This document shows positions 42,313 to 50,984 of a stretch of DNA of 64,000 nt, piece by piece. The notes beneath the pieces are model-generated. The model was given only the letters and a program-made list of their open reading frames with translations. It was not told the DNA's origin and did no database searches. A program made the translations under genes and the position numbers. Source of the stretch: JARLGU01 sp036504535 (GTDB lineage Bacteria; Armatimonadota; Armatimonadia; Armatimonadales; Capsulimonadaceae); contig DASXUY010000014.1 in NCBI GenBank assembly GCA_036504535.1, positions 227,013 through 291,012 on the forward strand, written 5' to 3'. Within the stretch, counting starts at the first letter, position 1. Every line of letters begins with the position of its first letter.

Positions 42313-42630
42313 GTTTCTGATCGCTCTAAGGTCGACATGTATACGGTCTCAGAGCTGACCGGCTGTGTCCATCTTGCGAGACGCAATGATCTTTCTATTA
42401 GGATTGATTCTTACAGGAGCGCGTAACCTAGGTAACACGCTCCGTAACTGACTGCGCTGTCGGTATCCATGAATCATAACCTAATGGGACACTTGACCCA
42501 ATCCGCCAAATGGCGGATTCAAGTCATTCGCGCAGACCTATTTCTGGACAAATAGGTCTTTTGGCTCGCGGAGGGGGTGTAAGGGGCTGAAAGTGGCAAA
42601 ATTGCGGCCCATGACTGGCCGCATAACGTA
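42313..42630. other. Intergenic region rich in hairpins
   Basis: No gene is supported. Three stem-loops are seen. The first is AATCCGCCA-AA-TGGCGGATT inside imperfect ACTTG/CAAGT arms (42492-42524). The second is AGACCTATTT-CTGGAC-AAATAGGTCT followed by TTTT (42534-42562), a plus-strand terminator shape. The third is GCGGCC/GGCCGC (42604-42622), which on the minus strand runs into AATTTTG and can end the prenyl synthase transcript. A small RNA between the first two is possible. Confidence 0.5.
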
Positions 42631-43524
42631 CTAGAAGTCGCGCTCGACCATGAAGCGGGCCAGAGCTCGAAGCGGTTCGGCCTCGGGGCCAAACGATGCC
42701 AACGCCGCAATTGCGGCGCCGACTGCGTCACGAGCGACCTGCCACGAGCGGTCGATCCCGAGTACCTTGGGATACGTCGCCTTGTCGTTCTTGATGTCGC
42801 TGCCGATGGGCTTGCCGAGCCGTTCCGCATCGCCTTCGATATCGAGCAAGTCGTCCGTGATTTGGAACGCCAGCCCTATCTGCCGACCGTATTCAGCCAG
42901 GGCCTCGTAGCGCTCACCGGTCACATTCGCCAGTCGCGCCCCGGCCAGCAGAGAAGCCGACAGCAGCGCCCCGGTTTTGCGGACGTGGATCGACTCCACG
43001 GCGCGTATATCGATATCAGACAGCCCTTCGCTCTCGATGTCGGCGACTTGACCGCCCACCATGCCGAACGTCCCCGACGCCGCCGCGATCAGCGTGATTG
43101 CATCAAGCGTGGCGTCAGCGGTCGCCGTTGCCCTGCAGCGCGCGATCAACTCGAACGCCACCGCGAGCAACGCGTCGCCAGCCAAAATCGCCACCGCTTC
43201 TCCGTAGACCTTGTGGTTTGTCGCCTGACCGCGCCGAAGATCGTCGTTATCGATAGCCGGGAGGTCATCGTGGATCAGCGAGAACGTGTGGATACACTCC
43301 ACGGCGCACGCCACCGGCATCACATCCTCGGCTGTAGCGCCTCCGACCTCCGCGCCTGCGATCACCAGCAGCGGACGAAGCCGCTTGCCGCCGCAGAAGA
43401 TCGAATAGCGCATCGCCTCGTGAAGCGTACTTGGCGACGCGTCCGAGGGCGGCAAAAGCCGCCCCAGTGCTTCGTCTACCAGCTTGCGCCGATTATTCGT
43501 ATACTCGCCGAGGTCGAAAGCCAT
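42631..43524 (-). CDS. ispA: Polyprenyl (farnesyl/geranylgeranyl) diphosphate synthase
   Basis: This 297-residue soluble protein has GGKRLRPLLVIAGAE, the first Asp-rich motif in LIHDDLPAIDNDDLRRG, and the second in QITDDLLDIEGD. It condenses IPP with DMAPP/GPP. The DDxx(x)xD spacing with two extra residues in the first motif and a length near 300 match bacterial short-chain IspA/CrtE-type enzymes. Product length cannot be read, so farnesyl (IspA) is the default. It starts 2 bp past the stop of the BMP lipoprotein gene upstream on the same strand, an unexpected pairing. Confidence 0.9.
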   Translation of the reverse strand: MAFDLGEYTNNRRKLVDEALGRLLPPSDASPSTLHEAMRYSIFCGGKRLRPLLVIAGAEVGGATAEDVMPVACAVECIHTFSLIHDDLPAIDNDDLRRGQATNHKVYGEAVAILAGDALLAVAFELIARCRATATADATLDAITLIAAASGTFGMVGGQVADIESEGLSDIDIRAVESIHVRKTGALLSASLLAGARLANVTGERYEALAEYGRQIGLAFQITDDLLDIEGDAERLGKPIGSDIKNDKATYPKVLGIDRSWQVARDAVGAAIAALASFGPEAEPLRALARFMVERDF

Positions 43525-43526
43525 AA

Positions 43527-44543
43527 CTATCCGCCAGTCCCTATCTTGATCTTTCCGGACGCGATATCCTGAACAGCCTGCTTGATCTTCGCCTGCTGAT
43601 CTGCCGTCAACAGCTTGGCGAACTTCGGATTGTCCTCGACGCGCACATCGCCCGACGCCATCCCGAGATGCTGCTGCTTGCCTTCAAACTTGCCGTCCTG
43701 TGCGCTCTTGGCGACGTCGACGAACGCCTTCGGGATATCCAGAATGGTCGACGATACCACGTTCGGAGCCGCATCATTCTGGTTAGAGTTCACGCCGAAC
43801 GCATAGACACCCGGCTTTGCCGCTGCCGCCTGAAACAGGCCAGATGCCGCCGCGTCGCAGTTGTGTGAGATTACATCGGCGCCGTTTGCGATCAGCAACT
43901 CGGTGAACGATTTCGCCTTCGCGCTGTCCGTCCAGTTACCGATATACATAGTCGAAAACTGTGCCTTCGGGTTCGCCGCGAGCATGCCTTGCTTGAACGC
44001 CGCCGCTGCGACCTTCACCGGCCCGAGCTCCTGCCCGCCCACAAAGCCGCCCTTACCGGACTTCGACAGGAACCCTGCCTCCATCCCCTGAATATAAGCG
44101 CCCTCTTCGGTCGCAAACTTCAACGCCGCCAGGTTCGGAGCCGTCTTGTTACCGCCAGTCGTCACAAAGTACGTCTTGGGAGACTCGGCCGCAACCGCCG
44201 CCGCCGCGTCGGCGTATTCGTCGCCGTGAGCGAACACAACGTTATAACCCTGCTGCGCGTAACCCTGAAACGCCGATTTGAACGTCGACGCGTTCGGTGT
44301 CTCCTGCTTCGACGTGTCCGCCTTCAAGTCGGACTTGATCTTCATCAGCCCGTCGTACGCCGACTCGTTCCAACCGTGGTCCGTCACCGGGCCGGTCGTG
44401 AGCAGCGCTACCTTGAACGCCGCCGCCTGAGGCGCCTCCGGTCCGGTCTTCGTCTCCGTACAGCCTGCAAGCGCACCGGCAACAAGCGCCGCAGTCAGCG
44501 CCAACGCCGTCGTCTTCCGTGTTCGAGTAAGAGTAAGTGCCAA
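43527..44543 (-). CDS. BMP-family (Med/PnrA-like) substrate-binding lipoprotein
   Basis: This 338-residue exported protein has a lipoprotein signal (RTRKTTALALTAALVAGA, lipobox LAGC). The Bmp domain then starts KVALLTTGPVTDHGWNESAYDGL and contains YAQQGYNVVFAHGDEYADAA and GKGGFVGGQELGPV, typical of nucleoside-binding receptors for ABC importers (PnrA/TmpC, BmpA). No permease or ATPase gene is beside it. I chose the TTG at 44543 because GGAGG lies 10 nt upstream; ATG 44561 in frame has no ribosome site but is possible. It is followed at once by ispA. Confidence 0.88.
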   Translation of the reverse strand: MALTLTRTRKTTALALTAALVAGALAGCTETKTGPEAPQAAAFKVALLTTGPVTDHGWNESAYDGLMKIKSDLKADTSKQETPNASTFKSAFQGYAQQGYNVVFAHGDEYADAAAAVAAESPKTYFVTTGGNKTAPNLAALKFATEEGAYIQGMEAGFLSKSGKGGFVGGQELGPVKVAAAAFKQGMLAANPKAQFSTMYIGNWTDSAKAKSFTELLIANGADVISHNCDAAASGLFQAAAAKPGVYAFGVNSNQNDAAPNVVSSTILDIPKAFVDVAKSAQDGKFEGKQQHLGMASGDVRVEDNPKFAKLLTADQQAKIKQAVQDIASGKIKIGTGG

Positions 44544-44561
44544 GGTCCAGGGTCCTCCCAT

Positions 44562-45703
44562 AGCAAAATTGAGTGCCGTCGCAGTCCAGACGCGGCACAA
44601 CTTGAAGGATACCCGTCAGGGGGGCGAAATGGATAGGGGGCGGGATGTGCTTCACGAAAGTGGCAAGCGGCCAAGGTGCGGTCAGTTTGATTGGCCATGG
44701 CCTCAATTGGTGCGGCTCCGGCACACACTTAGCCCCGGACTTGAGTTCGCTCGCGAAGAGGGGGTGTTCTTCGTCAGACCGCTTGCGTCCGTCTGCGGAC
44801 TAGGAGTTCTAGTCCCGGTGAACGCGGCGCACTGGTTGCCACTCTCGTGACTCGCACCAAGGGAATAAGGAGGAAAGGATTAAGATGCCCTCTGAGGCTG
44901 TGCCGAAGACGGCAAGGTCGCGGGCGGGCCATTTTTATCCCGTCGAGGACGGCGAATTGTGGCGGTGGGTTTGGCGGGGTAATCTGGGCGTGCGGTTGTA
45001 GTCTTCCAACCCCTCTCCACAACGCCGCTCCTGCGGCGACAAGTATCCAGCGTCACGCTGGTGCCTCCCTGGTATGAGGGTAAGTGGCAGTTATTTGCCA
45101 TACGATTCTTAAAGTATGGTGATTCGGTCGAGTAGCTCTTTGCGATTTACATCATGTTAAGTCGGCTTCACGAAGGGGTTAGATTGCGGAGACCCGACGG
45201 GCGGCTCCAATTTTCAACCCTAATATCGATTTGCGTCGCGGACGTAAACACACTTATGGTGCCACTCAAGGCTCGAGTGCTAGGTTAGGTGGAGGTTGAC
45301 GCGTTCTGTCAATGATCATGTGGCACCATACCACCATGGTGAACCGTTTGCCGCACGGCTGGCCGCCTTGCAGTGTTGTCGGGCATTTAGTCCGTACCAA
45401 CCTCGTGGTAGTTCGGCAGCGGCCGTTCCACAGGTGGCGAATCCCTTAGCGCCACGAGGGTCATTGCCTATAGGTGGGCGGTCGATCTTCTCGTCCCATT
45501 TCCAGCAGTACGCCCATCTAGCCGCGTTCATCTCAGAAGAGCGAAAGAACCCGAGCCCGGTCGTTGCCAGCTTAGCCTTGGGATTTGCCCTCCGACGCGG
45601 GTATTCGAGTTCATAATTAGTCGAATTACGGAAAACGGGGCACCATGTGCCCCATGCCAGAAATGACCAAAGTTTAACCGCTCAGTGAGACGGTCTGGCA
45701 ATT
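44562..45703. other. 1.1-kb noncoding region built of repeats and hairpins
   Basis: No ORF shows protein-like composition or a family. The segment 44798-44850 (CTGCGGACTAGGAGTTCTAG hairpin, then GTTGCCACTCTCGTGACTCGC) resembles 7280-7320. The segment 44885-45072 is a large copy of the dispersed repeat. From about 45100 to 45703 the sequence contains nothing I can name. Confidence 0.55.
44885..45072 (+). repeat. Dispersed intergenic repeat, long copy 1
   Basis: It shares with 63618-63872 the opening ATGCCCTCTGAGGC, then GGCGGGCCATTT.TA.TCCG, CGAGGACGGCGAATTGTGGC, GGTGGG.TTGGCGGGGT, and the end block CACAACGCCGCTCCTGCGGC followed by GACAAG. Here it ends in a hairpin CCAGCGTCACGCTGG (45047-45061). 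The inner part differs between copies. Confidence 0.8.
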
Positions 45704-46735
45704 CTATCCCACAGCCGTCTCTAGCCGGTTGACTAGATCTGGCGCAGGATCGAAGCCGTCTAGCATGATGGGCTTCCTCTCCAAAGCGCTCTGGTAAACC
45801 GCCAGGACGACGGCCCACTCATGGAGCGATTGACGTAAGCTTGTGCCAGGTTCGCACCCCGAATCGCCCAGCCAATCGAACATCGCCTGGTGAAATCCTG
45901 CTTGGGCGACCTTGTTGCCAGCCTGCCAGTCCTTCATACCCGAGAAGGCACCGCCTTCTACCTCATCGCTACCGGATATTTCCCAGTTGCCGAACTCCTC
46001 GAATAACGCACGACCTCGGTCGCCGTAGGCAGCGATACGGACGTGCTGCCATGTCGTCGCGGGATCTCCTGCGCGCGGCGAAACAATTCCCGACGTCCAA
46101 AGGGCGCGAAGGCCGGTGTCGAATTCGAGCGACGCGACCGTTGCGGCGGGTGCTGGATGGCCAGGGTCAGAGTCATCCCAACCAGACGCATTTGCAAAGA
46201 CGCGAGTGACCCTTGGATCGCCAACGAAGGACCGCCCGTAGTTAAGGGTGTGTGTTCCCTGGCCCGTGATGTTCATTCCAGCAGACAGGTGCAAAAATTG
46301 CGGTTCTCCACACACGCCTCGCTGGACAGCGTCACGGCATTTGATGATAGTTGGATGCCATCGAAACTGGTGACACACCGCGAATTTCGTCGCCGAAACA
46401 TCATTGAGACGCTGCAATGCCTTCCAATCGTCCACGCCTGACGCGATGGGCTTTTCGACGGTACATAGCGGAACGCCAAGATCGGACACCAGGGTCATTA
46501 GTTCGACGCGTGTCTCCGGCCACGTGATAAGATGAACGATATCGGGACGTTCGGCCTCGATCATCGCGGTTGGGTCCTCATATGCGCGCAAGCCGTATTT
46601 GGCTGCCAGCGGATCTCGGCGTGTAGGCGACGGGGCACAGCACGCAACTACTTTGGCGTCCGGTAGCAAGTCGTAGGCTTCAATGTGGGCAGCAGCGCGG
46701 CTACCGCAACCGACGAGTGCGGCGGTGTACGTCAT
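45704..46735 (-). CDS. Gfo/Idh/MocA family NAD(P)-dependent oxidoreductase
   Basis: This 343-residue protein has an N-terminal Rossmann fold (TAALVGCGSRAAAHIEAYDLL), the conserved EKPIASGVDD with its catalytic lysine, and the second-domain QFRWHPTIIKCRDAV segment. The C-terminal half (SGMKDWQAGNKVAQAGFHQA) is the family's dimer/substrate domain. It oxidises or reduces a sugar, sugar acid or inositol. It lies 4 bp downstream of a Zn-dehydrogenase gene on the same strand, so the two probably act in one carbohydrate pathway controlled by the divergent AraC gene. Confidence 0.9.
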   Translation of the reverse strand: MTYTAALVGCGSRAAAHIEAYDLLPDAKVVACCAPSPTRRDPLAAKYGLRAYEDPTAMIEAERPDIVHLITWPETRVELMTLVSDLGVPLCTVEKPIASGVDDWKALQRLNDVSATKFAVCHQFRWHPTIIKCRDAVQRGVCGEPQFLHLSAGMNITGQGTHTLNYGRSFVGDPRVTRVFANASGWDDSDPGHPAPAATVASLEFDTGLRALWTSGIVSPRAGDPATTWQHVRIAAYGDRGRALFEEFGNWEISGSDEVEGGAFSGMKDWQAGNKVAQAGFHQAMFDWLGDSGCEPGTSLRQSLHEWAVVLAVYQSALERKPIMLDGFDPAPDLVNRLETAVG

Positions 46736-46739
46736 AGTC

Positions 46740-47753
46740 TCACAAGCTTTCCGCAGGATGGAGGATCACCTTGCCGCAGTTGCCAGTTAGCTGAAGATCC
46801 CAGGCCTCCTTGAGATCGTCCATGGCGAATGTGTGGGTAATAAGTCGATCAAGCGATGGCGACACGGCCTCGATCATGCGCATCATGTTACTAGCGTGGC
46901 GCAAGTTCCAATGCCAAACGCCGTGCAGTGTAAGGCCCTGTGGCACCATGTTACCGAGTTCGATATGGCCGCCCCAGCCCACAAACGCCACCTGACCGCG
47001 ACGACGTGTTGCCGAAATCGCAAACTGCTGCGCTGCCGGAACCGCAGTACAGTCTATGCTCTTATCGACTCCACGACCATGCGTAAGCGATTTGATTTGC
47101 GACAGCGCTTCAGGATCATTCGGGTCGATGACGGTTTCCGCGCCAAGCTGTCGCGCCAATTCGGCTCGGTACGGGTGGCTGTCAATGCCTATCACGCGTG
47201 CGCCCCGAAATCGGGCATTGATTACTCCGCCGAGGCCAACGGGACCAAGACCGCAGACCATGACTGTATCGTGCGCATCAACGCTCATTCTTTCCATCGC
47301 ACCGTAGGTCGGACCCAAACCGCAGCATGCCATCGACGCGTGGTCATACGAAACGCTGCCCGGTATCGGCAGAAGCAGCCAATCCTGCTTGATGCAGAAT
47401 TCTGCATAGGTGGCTGTGCCCGTTTCCGATCCGCATATGGCTTTGGGATTCACGGTATGCTCGCAATGAATGTAGTCGCCGTCAAGGCAGAGCGCGCACT
47501 TGCCGCACGGATACTGCGGCATCACCACTACCCGGTCTCCAGGCTTCACTCGTGCGGAGGAACCAGCCTCGACGACTTCCCCGGCGGCCTCGTGTCCAAG
47601 GCAACTGCTTGCGTTGCCGCTCTTATAGTCGCGGTACTCGGTGCACATCGGTGCTGCGTGGATCCGCACGAGGGCGAAATTGTCTCGCACTCGGGGCATT
47701 GGTTGCTCGACGATAGCGGCTTGTTGGGGGCCAGTGATGCTTGCTACTCGCAT
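46740..47753 (-). CDS. Zinc-dependent medium-chain alcohol/polyol dehydrogenase
   Basis: This 337-residue MDR protein has the structural-zinc loop with four cysteines (CGKCALCLDGDYIHCEH), catalytic-zinc residues (MCTEYRDYKSG, LGHEAAGEV) and the Rossmann motif VCGLGPVGLGGV. It probably oxidises a polyol or sugar (sorbitol/threonine dehydrogenase-like). It is transcribed divergently from the AraC regulator; the shared 132-bp gap holds promoters for both. The Gfo/Idh gene follows after 4 bp. Confidence 0.92.
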   Translation of the reverse strand: MRVASITGPQQAAIVEQPMPRVRDNFALVRIHAAPMCTEYRDYKSGNASSCLGHEAAGEVVEAGSSARVKPGDRVVVMPQYPCGKCALCLDGDYIHCEHTVNPKAICGSETGTATYAEFCIKQDWLLLPIPGSVSYDHASMACCGLGPTYGAMERMSVDAHDTVMVCGLGPVGLGGVINARFRGARVIGIDSHPYRAELARQLGAETVIDPNDPEALSQIKSLTHGRGVDKSIDCTAVPAAQQFAISATRRRGQVAFVGWGGHIELGNMVPQGLTLHGVWHWNLRHASNMMRMIEAVSPSLDRLITHTFAMDDLKEAWDLQLTGNCGKVILHPAESL

Positions 47754-47885
47754 AATGAAAGTACTCCATCCATTTGCCGTCTACTTGTGACAAAGGGTCG
47801 TGAACCGAGATGGTCCATGATAGTCTATCCTGCGTCTCGCGTTGTTGCAATGCATAATGCTTGCATACTTATGTATAATCCTTGT
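47754..47885. promoter_or_regulatory. Divergent regulatory region of the dehydrogenase and araC-type genes
   Basis: The right part (47845-47885) carries repeated TTGCA/TGCATA blocks (GCAATGCATAATGC, TTGCATACTT, TTGTATGCC) and TATAAT at 47874-47879. The AraC ATG (47886) is only 7 nt past that box, implying a leaderless transcript. The repeats are candidate AraC-type half-sites; no confident -35 was found. Confidence 0.5.
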
Positions 47886-48731
47886 ATGCCACTAATCCAG
47901 ACCGCCAGGCAGTCGGCCTTTGATTGCAGCGTCGAGCTGCTCGGCATAGACACCCCGCATGCGCCCGGCTTCAGCGTTAAACGCCCAAACAGACAAGGCA
48001 CATGGTTGCTGATGTGCTTTAGAACGCCGTTCTTCGTGCTCACCGCTGGCGGCGTTGAGACTGGAAATCCAGGGGACGTCATATTGCATGATCCCACTTT
48101 TCAGGAACATCACGGTTCGGTGAGTTCCGACGGCGACGGCTTTCGTAATGACTGGATCCACATGCAGGGCAGTGGCGTAAACTATGTGGTTGATCGATAC
48201 GGCATTCCGACCAATTCGCGGATTGAGACGGGACAGCCTGACTTTCTCGAAAAGCAGCTGCGCCAGATTGATCACGAACGCGTTACTGGTGCCGATTACT
48301 GGGAAGATGCGGTGGCGGATGGGGTCGTATCGATGCTGCGGGCAGTCGCGCGCCAAGTTCCTGACGCCTTCTCGCCGCAGGATACTTCGCGTGGCGAGAG
48401 TTCACACCGAAGCACCTTCGTTGAAATAAGGCGAATGGTGCTCGCAAGTCCGGAGCAGGACTGGTCCGTTAAGATGCTGGCATCCAACGCTGGCCTCGGG
48501 GAAAATAGGTTCGCGGTGCTCTACAAGGCATTTTTTGGCAAAAGCCCGATGGACGATGTGATTTCCGCCAGGATGACACGAGCCCAGACCCTCTTGCTCA
48601 ACTCCGATGCAACAATCGACGCCATTGCGTATCAGTGCGGTTTGACGGACGGCCCCTATCTTAGCAGGCTATTCAAGAAGCGATTCAATGTCACCCCAGG
48701 CGATTACCGCCGCCATGGCAGTTATCGATAG
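47886..48731 (+). CDS. AraC/XylS family transcriptional regulator
   Basis: The 281-residue protein has an N-terminal cupin-like ligand domain (GFSVKRPNRQGTWLLMCFRT, VILHDPTFQEHHGS) and a C-terminal double HTH (WSVKMLASNAGLGENRFAVL, then AIAYQCGLTDGPYLSRLFKK, ending FNVTPGDYRRH). It likely senses a sugar and controls the divergent dehydrogenase/Gfo-Idh unit. A much longer open frame extends left to 46833, but it is the antisense of the dehydrogenase gene, so the start is set at ATG 47886; ATG 47871 is a possible alternative. It converges with the symporter gene, 35 bp away. Confidence 0.9.
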   Translation: MPLIQTARQSAFDCSVELLGIDTPHAPGFSVKRPNRQGTWLLMCFRTPFFVLTAGGVETGNPGDVILHDPTFQEHHGSVSSDGDGFRNDWIHMQGSGVNYVVDRYGIPTNSRIETGQPDFLEKQLRQIDHERVTGADYWEDAVADGVVSMLRAVARQVPDAFSPQDTSRGESSHRSTFVEIRRMVLASPEQDWSVKMLASNAGLGENRFAVLYKAFFGKSPMDDVISARMTRAQTLLLNSDATIDAIAYQCGLTDGPYLSRLFKKRFNVTPGDYRRHGSYR

Positions 48732-48766
48732 CATCGCCGCAGATTCGGGAATCGGGTGCCCTCCGT

Positions 48767-50278
48767 TTACTTGGACGCCGCAGCAGTCATCGCTCTTTCG
48801 CCTTCTGCAATCATGCCTTGCCCTAACTCACCATCGGGCCCTTCATCACCATTCACGCCATATATTTCGTTGCCGCCCTCTGTTTCTAGGCGCAGTTTGT
48901 GGCGGGCGTCAAGCTGTCCCCGAACGTCATCCATTTGTGCCTCAGTCATAGAAAACTTCAACGTTAGCAGGAAGCTGGTAAGGGCGAAGAGGATTGTTGG
49001 AACGAGACCGATCAGGAATAGCTTGTGAACAACATGAGGCGCTTGATTGACCAGCTTTACGTTCACACCGGCAAAGCTTACCAGGTATCCGCTCACCAGG
49101 GTACAAAGCGAAATCTCCATTTTGGCCATAAATGCCATGACCGAAGTGAACAATCCCTCGCGCCGCTGACCAGTCTTAAGCTCGTCCATATCGCAAATGT
49201 CTGGCACGATTGCGCTGCTGATGGTGAATGCCAGGGTCGACAAAGGCGCGATAAATATTGTGGGAATGAGCGACCAATACGGATGGCCCGACGTTAAGAT
49301 GATTGGCGACATGAGAGCGGCTATAAGGCCAACCGCCGACCCCGCGATTAAAGCTGCACGCTTGCCCAATCGGACGCTCAAGGGTTTCACAAACGGCACC
49401 ATAGCGAAACTAAGGACTGTACCGATCGTTCCCCCGATACCGGTGAGAGTCGTCGAAAGGACTTTGTCGCCATTACAAAGCATGTAGAGACCAAGATAAC
49501 CCATGAGCGTTCCGCCGACGCGGCCACCCAACGTGTCGCTCAGCTTTATGAGCAGCAAAATGACGAAAGGCTTATTCGTCATAGCTGTCTTGATCGCAGT
49601 GCCAAGAGGAACATGAACTCGATTAGATTGGGTGAAGCGCTCCTTGCAGTACTTGGTTGCTACAAATGCGGTGGCGACGACGACGACTGCCACTCCCGCC
49701 GAAATCCAACGCATACCGCTCACTGCGCCGCCGAATATGGGCATCAGAGCGGCGCGGAAGCACCATGCCGCGCACAGGTTGACGATAGCTATCGCGAACG
49801 CCGCGGCCGCCATTACCCGCGACCGTTCGTGGTACTCATCGGTAAGTTCGTAGCCAACCGCCGTCCACGCCATCGTGTAGAGGCCATAGCAAATGAAGAA
49901 TAGCGTACCGACAATAGTCAGATACGCTAGCTGAGCTGTTTGGCTCCAGCTGGGACTGGCCCACCACATTGCAGCCATGAAAATGGCGCCAAGGACCGAT
50001 CCTACCACGAGATACGGCTTGCGGCGGCCCCAGCGTGTATGGGTTTCGTCAGACCGGTGCCCGAGGTAGGGATCAACGAGGGCGTCGACGAAGCGCGGCA
50101 CCATCATCGCCCAACCGATTACGACTGGGCTCAGCCCAAAGCCAACGGTAAATATGACTCCTGCTTGCAGGAACGTTTGTATCAAAAAATGGCTGGCAAA
50201 TGCCCCAGTAGCCCACGCGTAGATCTGCGAATTCGGTGCAGTGTATAGTTTCTTGGTCACAGTTGTTTCCACTCTCAT
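48767..50278 (-). CDS. GPH-family sugar:cation symporter (MFS, MelB-like)
   Basis: This 503-residue protein has 12 membrane helices and the GPH landmarks: FVDALVDPYLGHRSDETHTRWGRRKP after helix 2 and PLSVRLGKRAALIAGSAVGL in the mid-protein loop. It probably imports glycosides or oligosaccharides with Na+ or H+. ATG 50278 gives a normal N-terminus (MRVETTVTKKLYTAPNSQIY); GTG 50260 is an alternative with a GAGAGTGGAAA ribosome site. The longer frame to 50431 is not supported. It faces the lyase operon on the other strand, 706 bp away, and may import its substrate. Confidence 0.9.
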   Translation of the reverse strand: MRVETTVTKKLYTAPNSQIYAWATGAFASHFLIQTFLQAGVIFTVGFGLSPVVIGWAMMVPRFVDALVDPYLGHRSDETHTRWGRRKPYLVVGSVLGAIFMAAMWWASPSWSQTAQLAYLTIVGTLFFICYGLYTMAWTAVGYELTDEYHERSRVMAAAAFAIAIVNLCAAWCFRAALMPIFGGAVSGMRWISAGVAVVVVATAFVATKYCKERFTQSNRVHVPLGTAIKTAMTNKPFVILLLIKLSDTLGGRVGGTLMGYLGLYMLCNGDKVLSTTLTGIGGTIGTVLSFAMVPFVKPLSVRLGKRAALIAGSAVGLIAALMSPIILTSGHPYWSLIPTIFIAPLSTLAFTISSAIVPDICDMDELKTGQRREGLFTSVMAFMAKMEISLCTLVSGYLVSFAGVNVKLVNQAPHVVHKLFLIGLVPTILFALTSFLLTLKFSMTEAQMDDVRGQLDARHKLRLETEGGNEIYGVNGDEGPDGELGQGMIAEGERAMTAAASK

Positions 50279-50984
50279 GAGGATGGCAATCAGACTCGAA
50301 TGCGGAGAAGATTTTCCACCGTGTACCGACCCCGGTTGTATCGAGTCGGGCTGTTGCGATAATGGTCGGGCAAGACGCCCCCCGGTATGATTAATCACAG
50401 GTAGTGTAACTTTGGCGAGCGTTAAGCGCAATGAACAAAACTTGCGCCTTCATGTACGATACTTGTATTTATGAAATGGACATGTTTGGAGGTGGTCGAG
50501 ACCATCTTTGGGGGCTTCCATAGGAATTAGGGGTGAAACGGCATCTATTAGAGCTATCGAACACGAATTCAGTCAGGTACTTCAGGCACGCGGAAGTTCG
50601 CGGCTTTCAACAGGACGGTCACCCGTGGCACAAGGCTCGCTATTATGGATCGTGGATCTTGAACTATCCCACTTTACACCAAGAGACGCATTCTGGTGCG
50701 GGGCACATAGTTTGATTACATCAACCCATGTTTCGTCGGCTATTAGGCGCCGTCGCCCCACATTGCCGGAAGGGTCGTATCGTGGAGCCAAAGTAAGTTT
50801 GAAAAAAATCGTACTATCCATTGACACATTTTAATCTGCGTGATAGACTGTCCTAACATTGATTTAACGACAGGTCATTGTCAAAACATGTGCAATTAGC
50901 AAAAACCTAACATTAGGTCATTCGCGGTAGCCAATATAATTAGAAAAATATTGGAATTTCGCTCGACCTGTCGGAAAGTGTCCT
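50279..50984. other. Regulatory intergenic region left of the lyase operon
   Basis: No ORF is supported. The right half carries the promoter/operator module described separately (50821-50918) and a second -10 (TATAAT 50935-50940). The left half shows nothing I can name. Confidence 0.5.
50821..50918 (+). promoter_or_regulatory. Promoter and LacI-type operators of the lyase operon (module copy 1)
   Basis: TTGACA (50821-50826)-N17-TAGACT (50844-50849) is followed by ATTGATTTAACGACAGGTCA (50858-50877) and a palindrome ACCTAA-CA-TTAGGT (50905-50918). The same parts recur upstream of the lacI gene at 54608-54706, with the same 17-bp spacer and the same 27-bp gap between the last two elements. The likely ligand is the LacI regulator at 54725. 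Confidence 0.75.

Noticed and set aside
44847..45101. Short frames on both strands within the repeat at 45 kb
   Set aside because: Their peptides recur at 63.7 kb only because the DNA repeat does; the frames break in the variable parts.
46833..47885. Left part of a 632-codon open frame on the plus strand
   Set aside because: It is the antisense of the Zn-dehydrogenase gene, with low-complexity Arg/His-rich composition. Only the part from 47886 is protein-like (AraC family).
50508..50834. 108-codon frame upstream of the lyase operon
   Set aside because: It ends in the promoter element and has no recognisable sequence or ribosome site.
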